Below, one piece after another: positions 6,826-15,026 of a stretch of DNA of 35,330 nucleotides. The stretch lies in assembly GCA_018823105.1 (NCBI GenBank), contig JAHJJH010000019.1:1-35330 (forward strand), in the 5' to 3' direction. The notes under the pieces were generated by a model that made no database searches, had not been told where the DNA came from, and worked only from the letters and a program-made list of their open reading frames with translations. The translations under genes and the position numbers were made by a program. This DNA is from Verrucomicrobiota bacterium. GTDB lineage: Bacteria > Verrucomicrobiota > Kiritimatiellia > CAIQIC01 > JAGNIJ01. Numbering within the stretch: position 1 is the first letter of the stretch; every line of letters starts with the position of its first letter.

Positions 6826-6897
6826 GAGCGGGTGACGGGAATCGAACCCGTGTAGCCAGCTTGGAAGGCTGGAGCTTTACCTCTAAGCTACACCCGC
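6824..6897 (-). tRNA. tRNA-Gly (anticodon TCC), CCA encoded
   Basis: Read on the minus strand, the acceptor stem GCGGGTG pairs with CACCCGC, followed by T and an encoded CCA. The D-arm is GCTTAGAGGTAAAGC. The anticodon arm is CCAGC-CTTCCAA-GCTGG, giving anticodon TCC for GGA codons. The T-arm is CGGGTTCGATTCCCG. Length including CCA is 74 bases. The last 17 bases of the gene recur at 6276-6292, as expected where an element has used the tRNA 3' end as an attachment site. Confidence 0.96.
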
Positions 6898-7014
6898 CTA
6901 GACCTTAAGGGCTCGGCTGCGGCCAACAGGCTCGCCCAAGCCTCGAAGACCCGGCCACGGCGGGGAGGAACCCGTCGTGCTGTAAGCAGACTCTACGTAT
7001 CCGCCGGTGAAGCG

Positions 7015-9876
7015 TCAAGAACCGGCGGCAGGCAGAGTCTGGGCCGGTGGCGGGAGGCGACTGTCCAGGGCGTCGCGGATCGCCGCCAGGAGGTCGTCGC
7101 TCCTGCTGGGCTTGTAGAGTATGCCCAGCGCGCCGGCGGCGATGAGCCGCTCGCTGAGCTCCTCGCGAACGAATCCGCTGGTCAGCAGAACCTTGACGGC
7201 CGGGTTCAGTTCCCGCAGCGCATGGAAAGTTTCCTCGCCCCCCAGGCCCGGCATCACGAGGTCGAGAAAGACCAGGTCCACCCGGTCCTTCATGCCCTTG
7301 AACAGCTCGATGGCTTCCTCGCCCGACGAGGCGGACACAATTTTGTAGCCGTAGGATTTCAGGACTTCGACGACCATCTGGCGGACCAGGTTTTCGTCTT
7401 CTACCACCAGAAGGGTCTCGGTTCCGGTCAGGACGCGGCCGGCGGCCGGGGTCTCCGGCTGCGCCCCCCCCACCTCGCAAGCGGGGAAGTAGAGACGGAA
7501 GGTGGTCCCCCGGCCCTCCTCGCTTTCGACGTGGACATACCCCTTGTGGTTGGTGACGATGCCGTACACGATGGACAGGCCCAGGCCGGTGCCGCCACTC
7601 GCGGCCTTGGTGGTGAAGAACGGATCGAAGATCCGGGCTTGGTCTTCCGGTGTGATCCCCCGGCCGGTGTCGCGCACGGTCACACAGACATACTTGTCCG
7701 CGGTGGCCTCGGGCAGGACGGCCCGCTCACGGGGATCCAGCGCGCGGTGCTCGGTGACCAGCGTCAGTGCGCCGACTTTTCCCTCCATCGCCTCAGCGGC
7801 GTTGATCCCAAGGTTCATGATCACCTGGTTGAGCTGCCCGCGGTCGCCCAGCACGGGAGGCAGTTCGGGGGCCAGCCGCGTGTGGATCTGGACGTTGGCG
7901 GAGAGCGAGCGGCGGAGGATGGTCCCGACGTCGCCGATGACGGTGTTGAAAGAAACGGGTTCCTTGGCGAAGTGCCGGCGCCGGGCAAAGGATAGCAACT
8001 GGCGGGTGAGATCAGCGGCCCGCACGGCAGACTGCTCGATCAGCCCCAGATCGCGGTGGATATTGCTGCCGGCCGGCGTCCGCGCCAGCAAATAGGTGGT
8101 AAAGCCGAGAATGCTGCTCAAGATGTTGTTGAAATCGTGGGCAATGCCGCCGGCCAGCATGCCGACGGCCTCCATCTTCTGGGCCTGCCGCAGGTGCTCC
8201 TCGAGTCCCCGTCGGACGGTCTCCTGTTCCTCGGCCCGGAGCCGGGCCGCGACCTGGAGGGCCGCCACCGTCACGACTTCCACGTCGAGGCTGTCAAACG
8301 CCCGGGTCTTGTCGTCGAGCATGACGATAGAGCCCCGGATCCGCCCGCCGGAATCGCGCAAGGGCGCTCCGACGCAGGTCTTCAGAGGCCGGGAACCCAG
8401 CACGGCCGCACAATGCGGCGGCGGCGCCGTGTCGAGAGCGTGGGAGTAGAAGGGCATGCCCGTGTCGGTGATCTGCCCGCACACCACGCACGGCAGGTTC
8501 TCCAGGGTGTCGGGCCCCACCTCGGCCAGGACGTCGGGCCGGCAGCGATAGACCGCGCGCGCCTCGCCGGTCAGGTGGAGGATGACGAGAAGTGGGTCGT
8601 ACATTTCGAACAGGATATCGCAAACCCCCTGGAGGAACTGCTGGGGATCCTGGGCCAGAGAGCTGGTCTGGGCGAAGAATAGTTTCAATCGCGAGATCAG
8701 TTCCTGGGCGCGGTCATGCCGGCGCTGCATGTCCTCGGCTTGTTCGATCAGCTCGAACTCATGCTGCTTATGCCGATGGATATTGCGCGCTACGGCCATG
8801 ATGCCCCGGGGCTGGCCGACTTCATCGTGCAGGATGCTGTGGCTTTGCTCGAACCAGACGATCTGCTCACGGGCATCCCGCACGCGGAATTCGATCATCC
8901 CGTCCCTCCGGGTCCGGGCGCATTGCCGGAGTTCCTGGCGGAGCGCCTCGACATCGGCGGGCATGACGAAATCGGCCCAGCCTTTCTCGCCGCTGAAGAG
9001 TTGGTCGGAGCGCAGCCCGGTGATCCGTTCGAAGGACGGGTTGGCCAGCAGGATGTCGCCTTCCATGTTGAGGATGAGAATGGGGTCCGAAGATTCGCGG
9101 AAGAGCACGCTGAAGCGTTCCTCGGAGGCCTCGAGGGCGTAGGCCAGATCCTTCTGCCCGGAGAGGTCGCCGGCGACGCCCCGGACGCCGAGGGTGACGC
9201 CGCGGAGATCCTTGATGGGGAAGAACGACGACCAGAACGGCCGCGCCGCACCGCGTCCGTGGATCAGGCGCAGCTCCGAGTTGCGAATGGCTTCACCGCC
9301 GATCACCTTGCGCCAGATGGAGTCGAACGACGGTTTCTGGCCCTCCACCAGCAGGTCCCGGAACGACTGGCCGGCGGTCATCTCGCCCTGGCGATCGAGG
9401 AATTCGGCGAACTCGTTGGCCCCGTACACGATGCGGCCGCCAACGTCCAGTTCGAAGAGAATCACGGGCGCGCCGGATGGAAGGAGCCGGGGCGCCGCGT
9501 CGTTCCAGGCGGGGGATTCGAGAACCCAGACGACGGCCGCGCGATTCGCGCCCCACGGCAGAATACAGCCCCGCGCGCGGACAAGACGACTGGAGGAGCC
9601 CGCCGGCACGCAGACAAACTCCTTCCATTGCTGTTCGCCGCCCGGCGCACCGTTTCCCGCCCCGAATCCGAGCGCCTCGCAGGTCGGCTGATCCATGCCG
9701 ACCAGGTCGCCGCCGAACCGGCCGATCGCCTGCCGGGTGCGGCAGCCGGTGATCCGTTCGGCCGCCGGATTGAGCCGCAGGACGCGCAAGGCCCCGTCCA
9801 TCACAATTACCGGCAGATCGAGAGATGATACAAGGGACTTGAAAAACGAAGCGGTCAGGCTGGATCGATCGGTCAT
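7015..9876 (-). CDS. Hybrid sensor histidine kinase (PAS-PAS-PAS-GAF-HisKA-HATPase-REC)
   Basis: This 953-residue protein has no signal peptide or membrane segment, so it is a cytoplasmic sensor. PAS-like domains lie at about 12-65, 132-240 and 250-370, the last with [19 protein letters not shown] coiled linker follows, then a GAF-like domain at about 395-555 and a HisKA domain with H-box [17 protein letters not shown] (His580). The HATPase domain at about 675-795 has the N-box [16 protein letters not shown] and [13 protein letters not shown]. The C-terminal receiver domain at about 820-935 carries the phospho-acceptor Asp872 in LDLVMPG. The internal receiver suggests a phosphorelay or autoregulation. 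No output regulator lies next to it. It shares its strand with tsaD but is separated from it by 150 bases holding a trinucleotide repeat. The input signal is unknown. The assignment is firm. Confidence 0.95.
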   Translation of the reverse strand: MTDRSSLTASFFKSLVSSLDLPVIVMDGALRVLRLNPAAERITGCRTRQAIGRFGGDLVGMDQPTCEALGFGAGNGAPGGEQQWKEFVCVPAGSSSRLVRARGCILPWGANRAAVVWVLESPAWNDAAPRLLPSGAPVILFELDVGGRIVYGANEFAEFLDRQGEMTAGQSFRDLLVEGQKPSFDSIWRKVIGGEAIRNSELRLIHGRGAARPFWSSFFPIKDLRGVTLGVRGVAGDLSGQKDLAYALEASEERFSVLFRESSDPILILNMEGDILLANPSFERITGLRSDQLFSGEKGWADFVMPADVEALRQELRQCARTRRDGMIEFRVRDAREQIVWFEQSHSILHDEVGQPRGIMAVARNIHRHKQHEFELIEQAEDMQRRHDRAQELISRLKLFFAQTSSLAQDPQQFLQGVCDILFEMYDPLLVILHLTGEARAVYRCRPDVLAEVGPDTLENLPCVVCGQITDTGMPFYSHALDTAPPPHCAAVLGSRPLKTCVGAPLRDSGGRIRGSIVMLDDKTRAFDSLDVEVVTVAALQVAARLRAEEQETVRRGLEEHLRQAQKMEAVGMLAGGIAHDFNNILSSILGFTTYLLARTPAGSNIHRDLGLIEQSAVRAADLTRQLLSFARRRHFAKEPVSFNTVIGDVGTILRRSLSANVQIHTRLAPELPPVLGDRGQLNQVIMNLGINAAEAMEGKVGALTLVTEHRALDPRERAVLPEATADKYVCVTVRDTGRGITPEDQARIFDPFFTTKAASGGTGLGLSIVYGIVTNHKGYVHVESEEGRGTTFRLYFPACEVGGAQPETPAAGRVLTGTETLLVVEDENLVRQMVVEVLKSYGYKIVSASSGEEAIELFKGMKDRVDLVFLDLVMPGLGGEETFHALRELNPAVKVLLTSGFVREELSERLIAAGALGILYKPSRSDDLLAAIRDALDSRLPPPAQTLPAAGS

Positions 9877-9975
9877 CGCGTCGCGCTACCTGTTGGAGGT
9901 CAGCATAGAGAAGCGGGCCGGGACCGTCAAAGGCATAGTGCGGGACGGGGGGCCGTTAGTTTTATGAACCGGATC

Positions 9976-10023
9976 GAGGACGATGACGAGGACGACGACG
10001 AGGACGAGGACGAGAAGGAGGAG
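9976..10023. repeat. Trinucleotide microsatellite (GAC/GAG)16
   Basis: Sixteen consecutive triplets, nearly all GAC or GAG, lie between the tsaD stop codon (complement of 10027-10029) and the sensor kinase gene. On the minus strand it is a C/T-rich GTC/CTC run directly after tsaD. The plus-strand reading as an Asp/Glu-rich peptide is a by-product. A shorter copy of the same motif is at 25891-25908. Confidence 0.85.
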
Positions 10024-10026
10024 GGA

Positions 10027-11094
10027 TCAGGAGATGGGACGGGAGGCCAGGCGGAGGGCGGGTTCGACGTCCAACGCGGCCGGATCGGCGGGGGGCGGTC
10101 CGCCGGCGGCACCCGCCAAGCCGGCCACCATAGCCGCGTTATCGGTGCAATAGGCCATCGGGGCCAGGTGGAGGGCAAGTCCATGACGCCGGGCGGTCTC
10201 CTCCAGCCGGGCGCGAAGCCGCTGATTCCGGGCCACGCCGCCGACGCAACCGAAGGAACGATACGGCGCCTTGTCGAGGGCGCGTTCGACCCGGTCAAGC
10301 AGCGCGTCGAAGACGGCCTCCTGGTAGCTGGCCGCGACGTCTTTCAAGTTCCCGTTCTCGAGGAGTTCGGGACGCCGGCGCAGGGTGTAGAGCAAAGAGG
10401 TCTTCAAGCCGCTGAAACTGAAGCATAAGTCGGGATCCAGGCCGCCAGCGGTGCGATAACTTGCGCGGATGGAAATCCGGGGAAAGGACAGGATCTCGGG
10501 ATCTCCGCTTTCGGCGGCCTGCTCAATTGCGGGGCCGCCGGGGTAGCCCAGGTGCATCAGATTGGCGCCCTTGTCCAGGGCCTCCCCGGCTGCATCGTCC
10601 AGGCTTTGCCCCAGCCACTGATAGCGCCCCACGTGTTCCAGCCGGACGAGGGCGGTATGCCCCCCGGAGACCATCAGCACCAGCCTCGGGGCTTCGAGAG
10701 CGGGCACCCGTGTTGAGGTTGGGGAGTCTGGAAGGAACAGGGAATACAGGTGCGCTTCCACGTGATTGACGGCGTGCAGGGGGCGACGCAATCGGAGGGC
10801 CAGGGACTGGGCGGCGGAAAGGCCGACGAGCAGTGAGCTGGCCAGCCCCGGGCCCTGGGTGACGGCGATCGCGTCGAGGGCGGTCCAGTCCAGGCCGGCC
10901 TGCGTGACGGCCTGGTCGAGAATCCGCGGCAGGACTTCCACGTGCTGCCGCGAAGCGAGCTCCGGGACGACGCCCCCGTAAGGCTGGTGGCTCTGGATCT
11001 GGCTGTAGACGCAGTTGGAAAGAACCCGCGATCCATCGGCCACCACGGCGGCGGCGGTTTCATCGCAGGATGTTTCGATACCGAGGATGTTCAT
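10027..11094 (-). CDS. tsaD: tRNA N6-adenosine threonylcarbamoyltransferase TsaD
   Basis: TsaD transfers the threonylcarbamoyl group from TC-AMP to A37 of ANN-decoding tRNAs, working with TsaB and TsaE in the cytoplasm. The 355-residue length is normal. The start MNILGIETSCDETA is the family signature. The metal-binding HVEAH motif is at His111/His115. SGGHTALV and SFSGLKTSLLY follow, and YCTDNAAMVA near the C-terminus holds the last metal-binding Asp. It lies 43 bases downstream of the S41 peptidase gene on the same strand and is probably co-transcribed with it. The trinucleotide repeat starts just past its stop codon. tsaB and tsaE are not in the window. Confidence 0.97.
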   Translation of the reverse strand: MNILGIETSCDETAAAVVADGSRVLSNCVYSQIQSHQPYGGVVPELASRQHVEVLPRILDQAVTQAGLDWTALDAIAVTQGPGLASSLLVGLSAAQSLALRLRRPLHAVNHVEAHLYSLFLPDSPTSTRVPALEAPRLVLMVSGGHTALVRLEHVGRYQWLGQSLDDAAGEALDKGANLMHLGYPGGPAIEQAAESGDPEILSFPRISIRASYRTAGGLDPDLCFSFSGLKTSLLYTLRRRPELLENGNLKDVAASYQEAVFDALLDRVERALDKAPYRSFGCVGGVARNQRLRARLEETARRHGLALHLAPMAYCTDNAAMVAGLAGAAGGPPPADPAALDVEPALRLASRPIS

Positions 11095-11137
11095 ACGAAT
11101 CCACGGCCGGGCCGCAGGCCGTGCCGGGAAATGCCGT

Positions 11138-12433
11138 TCAATGCATGGCCATGGCCGGGGTCTCTTGCTGCGCGGTGAAAATCATCACGCCCTTGAGGAT
11201 ATCCAGGGCCCGCTCCAACTGCAGGTCTTTGACACGAGCGGCCTCCGGGACTTGTTTCGGGGCGCCGTTTTCCGTGGTGGCCCGTTGGAGCATCAACTGG
11301 TGCCAATCTTCCGGCGGCATGGGCACGACGACATCCGGTTCAATGCCCTGCTCCTGGATGACGCGTTTGCTGGGCGTGTAGTAATGAGCCGTGGTCAGCC
11401 GGATGGCGGATCCGTCGTCGAGTTGAAGGACGCTCTGCACGGAGCCCTTGCCGAAGGTCTTTTCGCCCACGAGGATGGCGCGGCGTTGGTCCTGCAGCGC
11501 GCCGGCGACGATTTCAGCCGCGCTGGCGCTGGCGCCGTTGATCAGGATGACCACGGGGAAATCCAGATAGTGGGTGCGGCCCTTGGCCCGGAAGGTCTGA
11601 AGCGGTTTCTCGTTGCGGCCCTGGGTGAAGACGATCATGTCGCCCCGCCGCACGAATTTCTCCGCCACCTCGATGGCCGAGGTCAGCAGGCCGCCCGGGT
11701 TGTTGCGCAGGTCGAGAACGAGCGCGCGCATCCCCTGGGCCTGCAGCGTCTGGACGGCCTCGTGCACGGCCTTGGCCGTGGGGTCGTTGAACTGGACAAT
11801 CCGCAGGTAGCCGATGCCGTCGTCCAGCAATTCGGTATTCTTGACGCTGGGGATATTGATGCGGGCGCGGACGAGTTCGAGGGTGCGGATTTCTTCGGTC
11901 TTCGGGCGCAGGATGCCGATGGTGACCTTGGTGCCCGGCGCGCCGCGCAGTTTCTTGACCGCCTCCGCCAGCGACACCCCATCGGTCGACTGGCCGTCGA
12001 TTTCCATGATCTTGTCGCCGGGCAGCAAGCCGGCCTTGAACCCGGGCGTATCCTCCATGGGGGCGATGACCGTCAGCATGCCGTCCTTGGTGCCGATGAC
12101 AATGCCCAACCCGCCGAACTCTCCGGCCGTCTCGTCCTTCATGTCCTTGTACATGTCCGGATCGAGGAACTGGCTGTGGGGATCGAGTGATTGCAGCATG
12201 CCGCGCAACGCGCCGTAGATGAGTTCCTGGTAGGAGGTTTTACCCGCGTCCACGTACTGTTCTCGGACCTGTTCGAGAACCCGGGTGAACAGGGCGATCT
12301 TCTCAAATCCCGCGTCCCGGTCGTCCGTCGCGGCGCCCTGGATCTGCAGGCGGGCCCCCATGACCAGGTTGACGGCCAGCAGGCTCGCCAGGGCCATCCA
12401 GCCAACGCCCCGACCCAATGTTTTCAGAACCAT
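11138..12433 (-). CDS. S41 family C-terminal processing peptidase (CtpA/CtpB type)
   Basis: This 431-residue serine protease is exported to the periplasm. The N-terminal hydrophobic stretch at about 12-27 (WMALASLLAVNLVMGA) is a signal peptide or anchor. A PDZ domain covers about 105-178, with the substrate loop GGLGIVIG. The S41 catalytic core follows, with DLRNNPGGLL at 241-250 and NGASASAAEIVAGAL around Ser304. The general-base Lys329 and Gln333 are in GEKTFGKGSVQS. The Ser-Lys-Gln spacing of 25 and 4 residues equals that of Bacillus CtpB. The gene has a plausible sigma70 promoter at 12493-12521 and leads into tsaD. Such proteases trim periplasmic or membrane proteins at their C-termini; the substrate here is unknown. 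Confidence 0.95.
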   Translation of the reverse strand: MVLKTLGRGVGWMALASLLAVNLVMGARLQIQGAATDDRDAGFEKIALFTRVLEQVREQYVDAGKTSYQELIYGALRGMLQSLDPHSQFLDPDMYKDMKDETAGEFGGLGIVIGTKDGMLTVIAPMEDTPGFKAGLLPGDKIMEIDGQSTDGVSLAEAVKKLRGAPGTKVTIGILRPKTEEIRTLELVRARINIPSVKNTELLDDGIGYLRIVQFNDPTAKAVHEAVQTLQAQGMRALVLDLRNNPGGLLTSAIEVAEKFVRRGDMIVFTQGRNEKPLQTFRAKGRTHYLDFPVVILINGASASAAEIVAGALQDQRRAILVGEKTFGKGSVQSVLQLDDGSAIRLTTAHYYTPSKRVIQEQGIEPDVVVPMPPEDWHQLMLQRATTENGAPKQVPEAARVKDLQLERALDILKGVMIFTAQQETPAMAMH

Positions 12434-12492
12434 CGTCGATCTCCATGCCGGATCTTCTGCGCCCGACCCGGCGAAAACATCCCATAATTGAA

Positions 12493-12521
12493 CGTATAAC
12501 GCATCGCCGCGTCGAATGCAA
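12493..12521 (-). promoter_or_regulatory. Putative sigma70 promoter of the S41 peptidase-tsaD operon
   Basis: On the minus strand TTGCAT (complement of 12516-12521) and TATACG (complement of 12493-12498) are separated by 17 bases. Each hexamer matches consensus at four of six positions. Transcription would start about 50 bases before the ATG at 12433. The rest of the 12434-12735 interval holds a REP-like element and a plus-strand promoter. Confidence 0.45.
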
Positions 12522-12562
12522 CTGTCGGCCGGCTGGGGCGGCCTGCATCTTTAGCGAACAGT

Positions 12563-12620
12563 GTAGGGCCTGCGCTTGCGCAGGGCCGAGAAATCGGCGC
12601 GCCGCAAGCGGCGGCCCTAC
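12563..12620. repeat. REP/BIME-like double hairpin bounded by GTAGGGC...GCCCTAC
   Basis: The 58-base unit starts GTAGGGCC and ends GGCCCTAC. Inside are two successive hairpins, CCTGCGC-TT-GCGCAGG and GCCGC-AA-GCGGC. The same plan recurs at 20902-20953 with different inner sequence but the same ends. It therefore looks like a dispersed extragenic palindromic family. It lies between the divergent S41 peptidase and TPR genes. Confidence 0.7.
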
Positions 12621-12686
12621 AAAATCCCTCTCACCCAAGACCTCCGATCTCCCTCTATCGCTAAGGATTCAGGGGGGCGGCATGGC

Positions 12687-12715
12687 TTGCACAATGGGAG
12701 CGCTTGTACTATAGT
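12687..12715 (+). promoter_or_regulatory. Putative sigma70 promoter of the TPR gene pair
   Basis: TTGCAC (12687-12692) and TATAGT (12710-12715) are separated by exactly 17 bases. The -10 matches consensus at five of six positions. Transcription would begin near 12722, giving a leader of about 14 bases before the ATG at 12736. Confidence 0.55.
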
Positions 12716-12735
12716 CACCCCCCAAGGTTTCAACG

Positions 12736-13935
12736 ATGAAGGAGCGCATGCGACAGTCGTCAACGGCCAAGGTAAATAAAAAAAACGGTGCGCCGGAGTA
12801 TCTCTATCACCTCCAGAAGAGCGATTCGGCGCCGACGGGCAAAATCCCCCGCCGGGAAAACCCGCGAGAGCCGCATGTATCGTCTCATACCGGGCTGCAC
12901 ACGTTTCTTCTGGTGCTGGCCAGCATGGGCCTGTTCCTCCTGGTCGTGCTGTTCATCTCCAAGAAGACCTGGCAGATGAAAGAAAGCGCCAGGACGCGGG
13001 ACATTCACTCCGGCGGGGCCGTAACCGAACAGGCCGTTGATCTGGGGAAAAAGCGTTTGGAGACGGAGGAACTGCTGGCTGGTGTAACGCGGTCGGACAG
13101 CGACCTGACGAACGAGGCAACCCTGCTGGCCCGGCGCGGCGACCTGCTGCAGGCGGCCGGCCAAGCCCTGCAAGCGGCCGAAATGTATGCCGAGGCCTTG
13201 AAAATATGGCCTGACCTGAATTCAGTTCGCGGCGAGTTGGGCCGGCTCCATCTCCGCCAGCGAGCGTACGGCAAGGCGTTGATCGTCCTCCAGGCGGCGG
13301 TCGGCAACGAGCCGGATTCACCCGCGCTGCTGAACGACCTGGCGGTGGCTTTCTTCTATCAGAATCGTATTCCCAAGGCGCTCGAACTTCTGGATGCGGT
13401 GATCCAGTACGATCCCAACTTTGCCCCTGCGCATTTCAACCGGGCGCTCTGTTTCCTAATCCAATCCGACCAGACCGCCGCCCGCGAAGCGCTGGACCGT
13501 TACCTGGTCCTGGCGCCCGGCGACGCCAAGGCCCTGAAGGAGAAGGCCTTCCTGGAAGCCTCACAGCAGCGGTACCCCGAAGCCTATGCAATCCAGTTGT
13601 CGGCGTTGAACAAGACCCCGGATTGGGTGCCGCTGGTCCTGGACGCCGCCGCGGTATCCGCCTTGATGGGCGAACCGGAGAGGGCCTGGTCGCATCTCGA
13701 ACACGCCGCCGCCAAGGCGCCGCCCGCCGTGGTCCTGCGCAGCTTTCGGGGCTCGGCATTCGAGGCAATCCGCAAGACGGAGGCAGGCCAGGCGTTTGAG
13801 AAGCGGCTGGACGAACAAGCCCGCCGTGGGCAGTCCTTGGACGAGCACTCGAGGGCATGGGATGCCTTCAGCAACGAACCCCTTCTTTTCTCTCCGCCAG
13901 CAGGCTCGACGGCACGGCGCGAGAAACCGGAGTGA
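12736..13935 (+). CDS. Membrane-anchored TPR-repeat protein
   Basis: This 399-residue protein has a polar basic N-terminus, one transmembrane helix at about 54-75 (LHTFLLVLASMGLFLLVVLF), and a long C-terminal tetratricopeptide region. TPR-like helices run from about 130 to 290, for example AEMYAEALKIWPDLNSVRGE and ALELLDAVIQYDPNFAPAHF. The topology is probably N-in with the TPR domain in the periplasm. TPRs mediate protein-protein contact, and no enzymatic motif is seen. An AAGG sits nine bases before the ATG. The gene ends two bases before a paralogue with the same TM-plus-TPR design, so the two are one operon and may form a complex. Specific function is unknown. Confidence 0.85.
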   Translation: MKERMRQSSTAKVNKKNGAPEYLYHLQKSDSAPTGKIPRRENPREPHVSSHTGLHTFLLVLASMGLFLLVVLFISKKTWQMKESARTRDIHSGGAVTEQAVDLGKKRLETEELLAGVTRSDSDLTNEATLLARRGDLLQAAGQALQAAEMYAEALKIWPDLNSVRGELGRLHLRQRAYGKALIVLQAAVGNEPDSPALLNDLAVAFFYQNRIPKALELLDAVIQYDPNFAPAHFNRALCFLIQSDQTAAREALDRYLVLAPGDAKALKEKAFLEASQQRYPEAYAIQLSALNKTPDWVPLVLDAAAVSALMGEPERAWSHLEHAAAKAPPAVVLRSFRGSAFEAIRKTEAGQAFEKRLDEQARRGQSLDEHSRAWDAFSNEPLLFSPPAGSTARREKPE

Positions 13936-13937
13936 GC

Positions 13938-15026
13938 ATGGATCCCCTTTCGCACAGCGTTTACAACGTGCGGGACAAGGTTGAGCCGCCCGTGGAGTCG
14001 CCCGTGGCCGGTACGCCGTCGGCGACAGCCTCCTTCTGGACGGATACCCAGCGCCAACTCCGCCGCCAGACGATGCTCTTTGTGTTGACCGTGGTTGTCT
14101 CGGGCTTTCTGATTGTTTTCATCACGACCTACTACTACCTGCAGATCAGTGAAGCCCGCCAAAACGTCCGTCCTGTTCGCCAGACCCTGGAGCGTGCCTC
14201 TTCCCCGCTGCGTTTTGAGGTGGATGCGCAGACGATGTACCTGCTCGAGGAATTGCCGGTGCCGTCCGGCAAGGAGGCATCGGAAGATCTGCCCCTGTCT
14301 GTGTCGGCCATTAGGCAAGCGACCTATTACCTGGTCAGTGCCGAGAAGGCGGCCAAGCAGGACCGAAACGAGGATGCGCTCACCAGCTACCAGAAGGTCG
14401 CCCGGATATTTCCTGATATCCTTGAAGTTCAGGGCCGGATCGGGCTGCTGTCGATTCGCCTGAAGCAGTATGCCGTGGCCGCCGAGGCGTTCGAAAAGGC
14501 ATCCCGCGAAGGCCCCATGACCTCCTCCATGGCCAATAACCTGGGCGTGGCCTACCTGGGTATGGAGGACTTCGAGAAGGCGGAGGCGGCCTTCAAGACG
14601 GCCACGCGGATAAATCCGCACTACGCCATGGCCTACTTCAACATCGCCACCCTGTACCTGCGCCGCGGGCAGCCCGACAAGGCCAGCCAGTTTTTCGAGG
14701 AGTACATGACGCTTCAGCCGAGCGATACGATGGCCGGCCAGACCTATGCGCTGATCCTGATCCAGTTGGAACAATGGGACCATGCGGCCACGTTGCTTCG
14801 GCAGATCGCCCGCGTCGCGCCCGACGTGGCGCCCATTCATTTTCGCCTGGCCCAGGCACTCTCCCACGGACCCGACCGCGAGGCGGCCGTGGAGGCGCTG
14901 AAAAGGGCGATCGTGCTGGTGGATCCCAAGCAGGCGCTGTCATGGATGTCGCGGCCGGAGTTCAATCTGCTTCGGAACGATCCGGCTTTTGAGGAGATTC
15001 TGCTGGAGCTGGGGGCTCAAGACTGA
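13938..15026 (+). CDS. Second membrane-anchored TPR-repeat protein
   Basis: The 362-residue product begins at the ATG at 13938, two bases after the upstream stop, with CGGAG just before it. An upstream in-frame start at 13857 would overlap the previous gene and is not needed. It has a basic N-terminus, a transmembrane helix at about 46-66 (MLFVLTVVVSGFLIVFITTY) and TPR units at about 130-310. Clear examples are SSMANNLGVAYLGMEDFEKA and AMAYFNIATLYLRRGQPDKA. The layout mirrors the preceding protein, with low sequence identity, pointing to an old duplication. Its last 65 bases overlap the 3' end of comEC on the other strand. Function is unknown beyond a scaffold or assembly role suggested by the TPRs. 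Confidence 0.87.
   Translation: MDPLSHSVYNVRDKVEPPVESPVAGTPSATASFWTDTQRQLRRQTMLFVLTVVVSGFLIVFITTYYYLQISEARQNVRPVRQTLERASSPLRFEVDAQTMYLLEELPVPSGKEASEDLPLSVSAIRQATYYLVSAEKAAKQDRNEDALTSYQKVARIFPDILEVQGRIGLLSIRLKQYAVAAEAFEKASREGPMTSSMANNLGVAYLGMEDFEKAEAAFKTATRINPHYAMAYFNIATLYLRRGQPDKASQFFEEYMTLQPSDTMAGQTYALILIQLEQWDHAATLLRQIARVAPDVAPIHFRLAQALSHGPDREAAVEALKRAIVLVDPKQALSWMSRPEFNLLRNDPAFEEILLELGAQD

Noticed and set aside
7001-7028. Inverted repeat CCGCCGGT/ACCGGCGG at the end of the sensor kinase gene as a terminator
   Set aside because: The stem overlaps the stop codon, has a 12-base loop and is not followed by a T-run on the minus strand.
7222-9828. Plus-strand frames of 257, 208 and 370 codons opposite the sensor kinase
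   Set aside because: The minus strand has complete PAS, HisKA, HATPase and receiver motifs across the whole interval; these are shadows.
9964-10428. Plus-strand frame beginning with an Asp/Glu-rich stretch
   Set aside because: The acidic start is the translated trinucleotide repeat, and the rest is antisense to tsaD.
11015-12190. Plus-strand 391-codon frame opposite the S41 peptidase
   Set aside because: The minus strand has the PDZ and Ser-Lys-Gln protease motifs; the plus frame has none.
13584-14867. Minus-strand 427-codon frame opposite the TPR genes
   Set aside because: The plus strand has transmembrane helices, TPR periodicity, ribosome sites and a promoter; the antisense product has no pattern.
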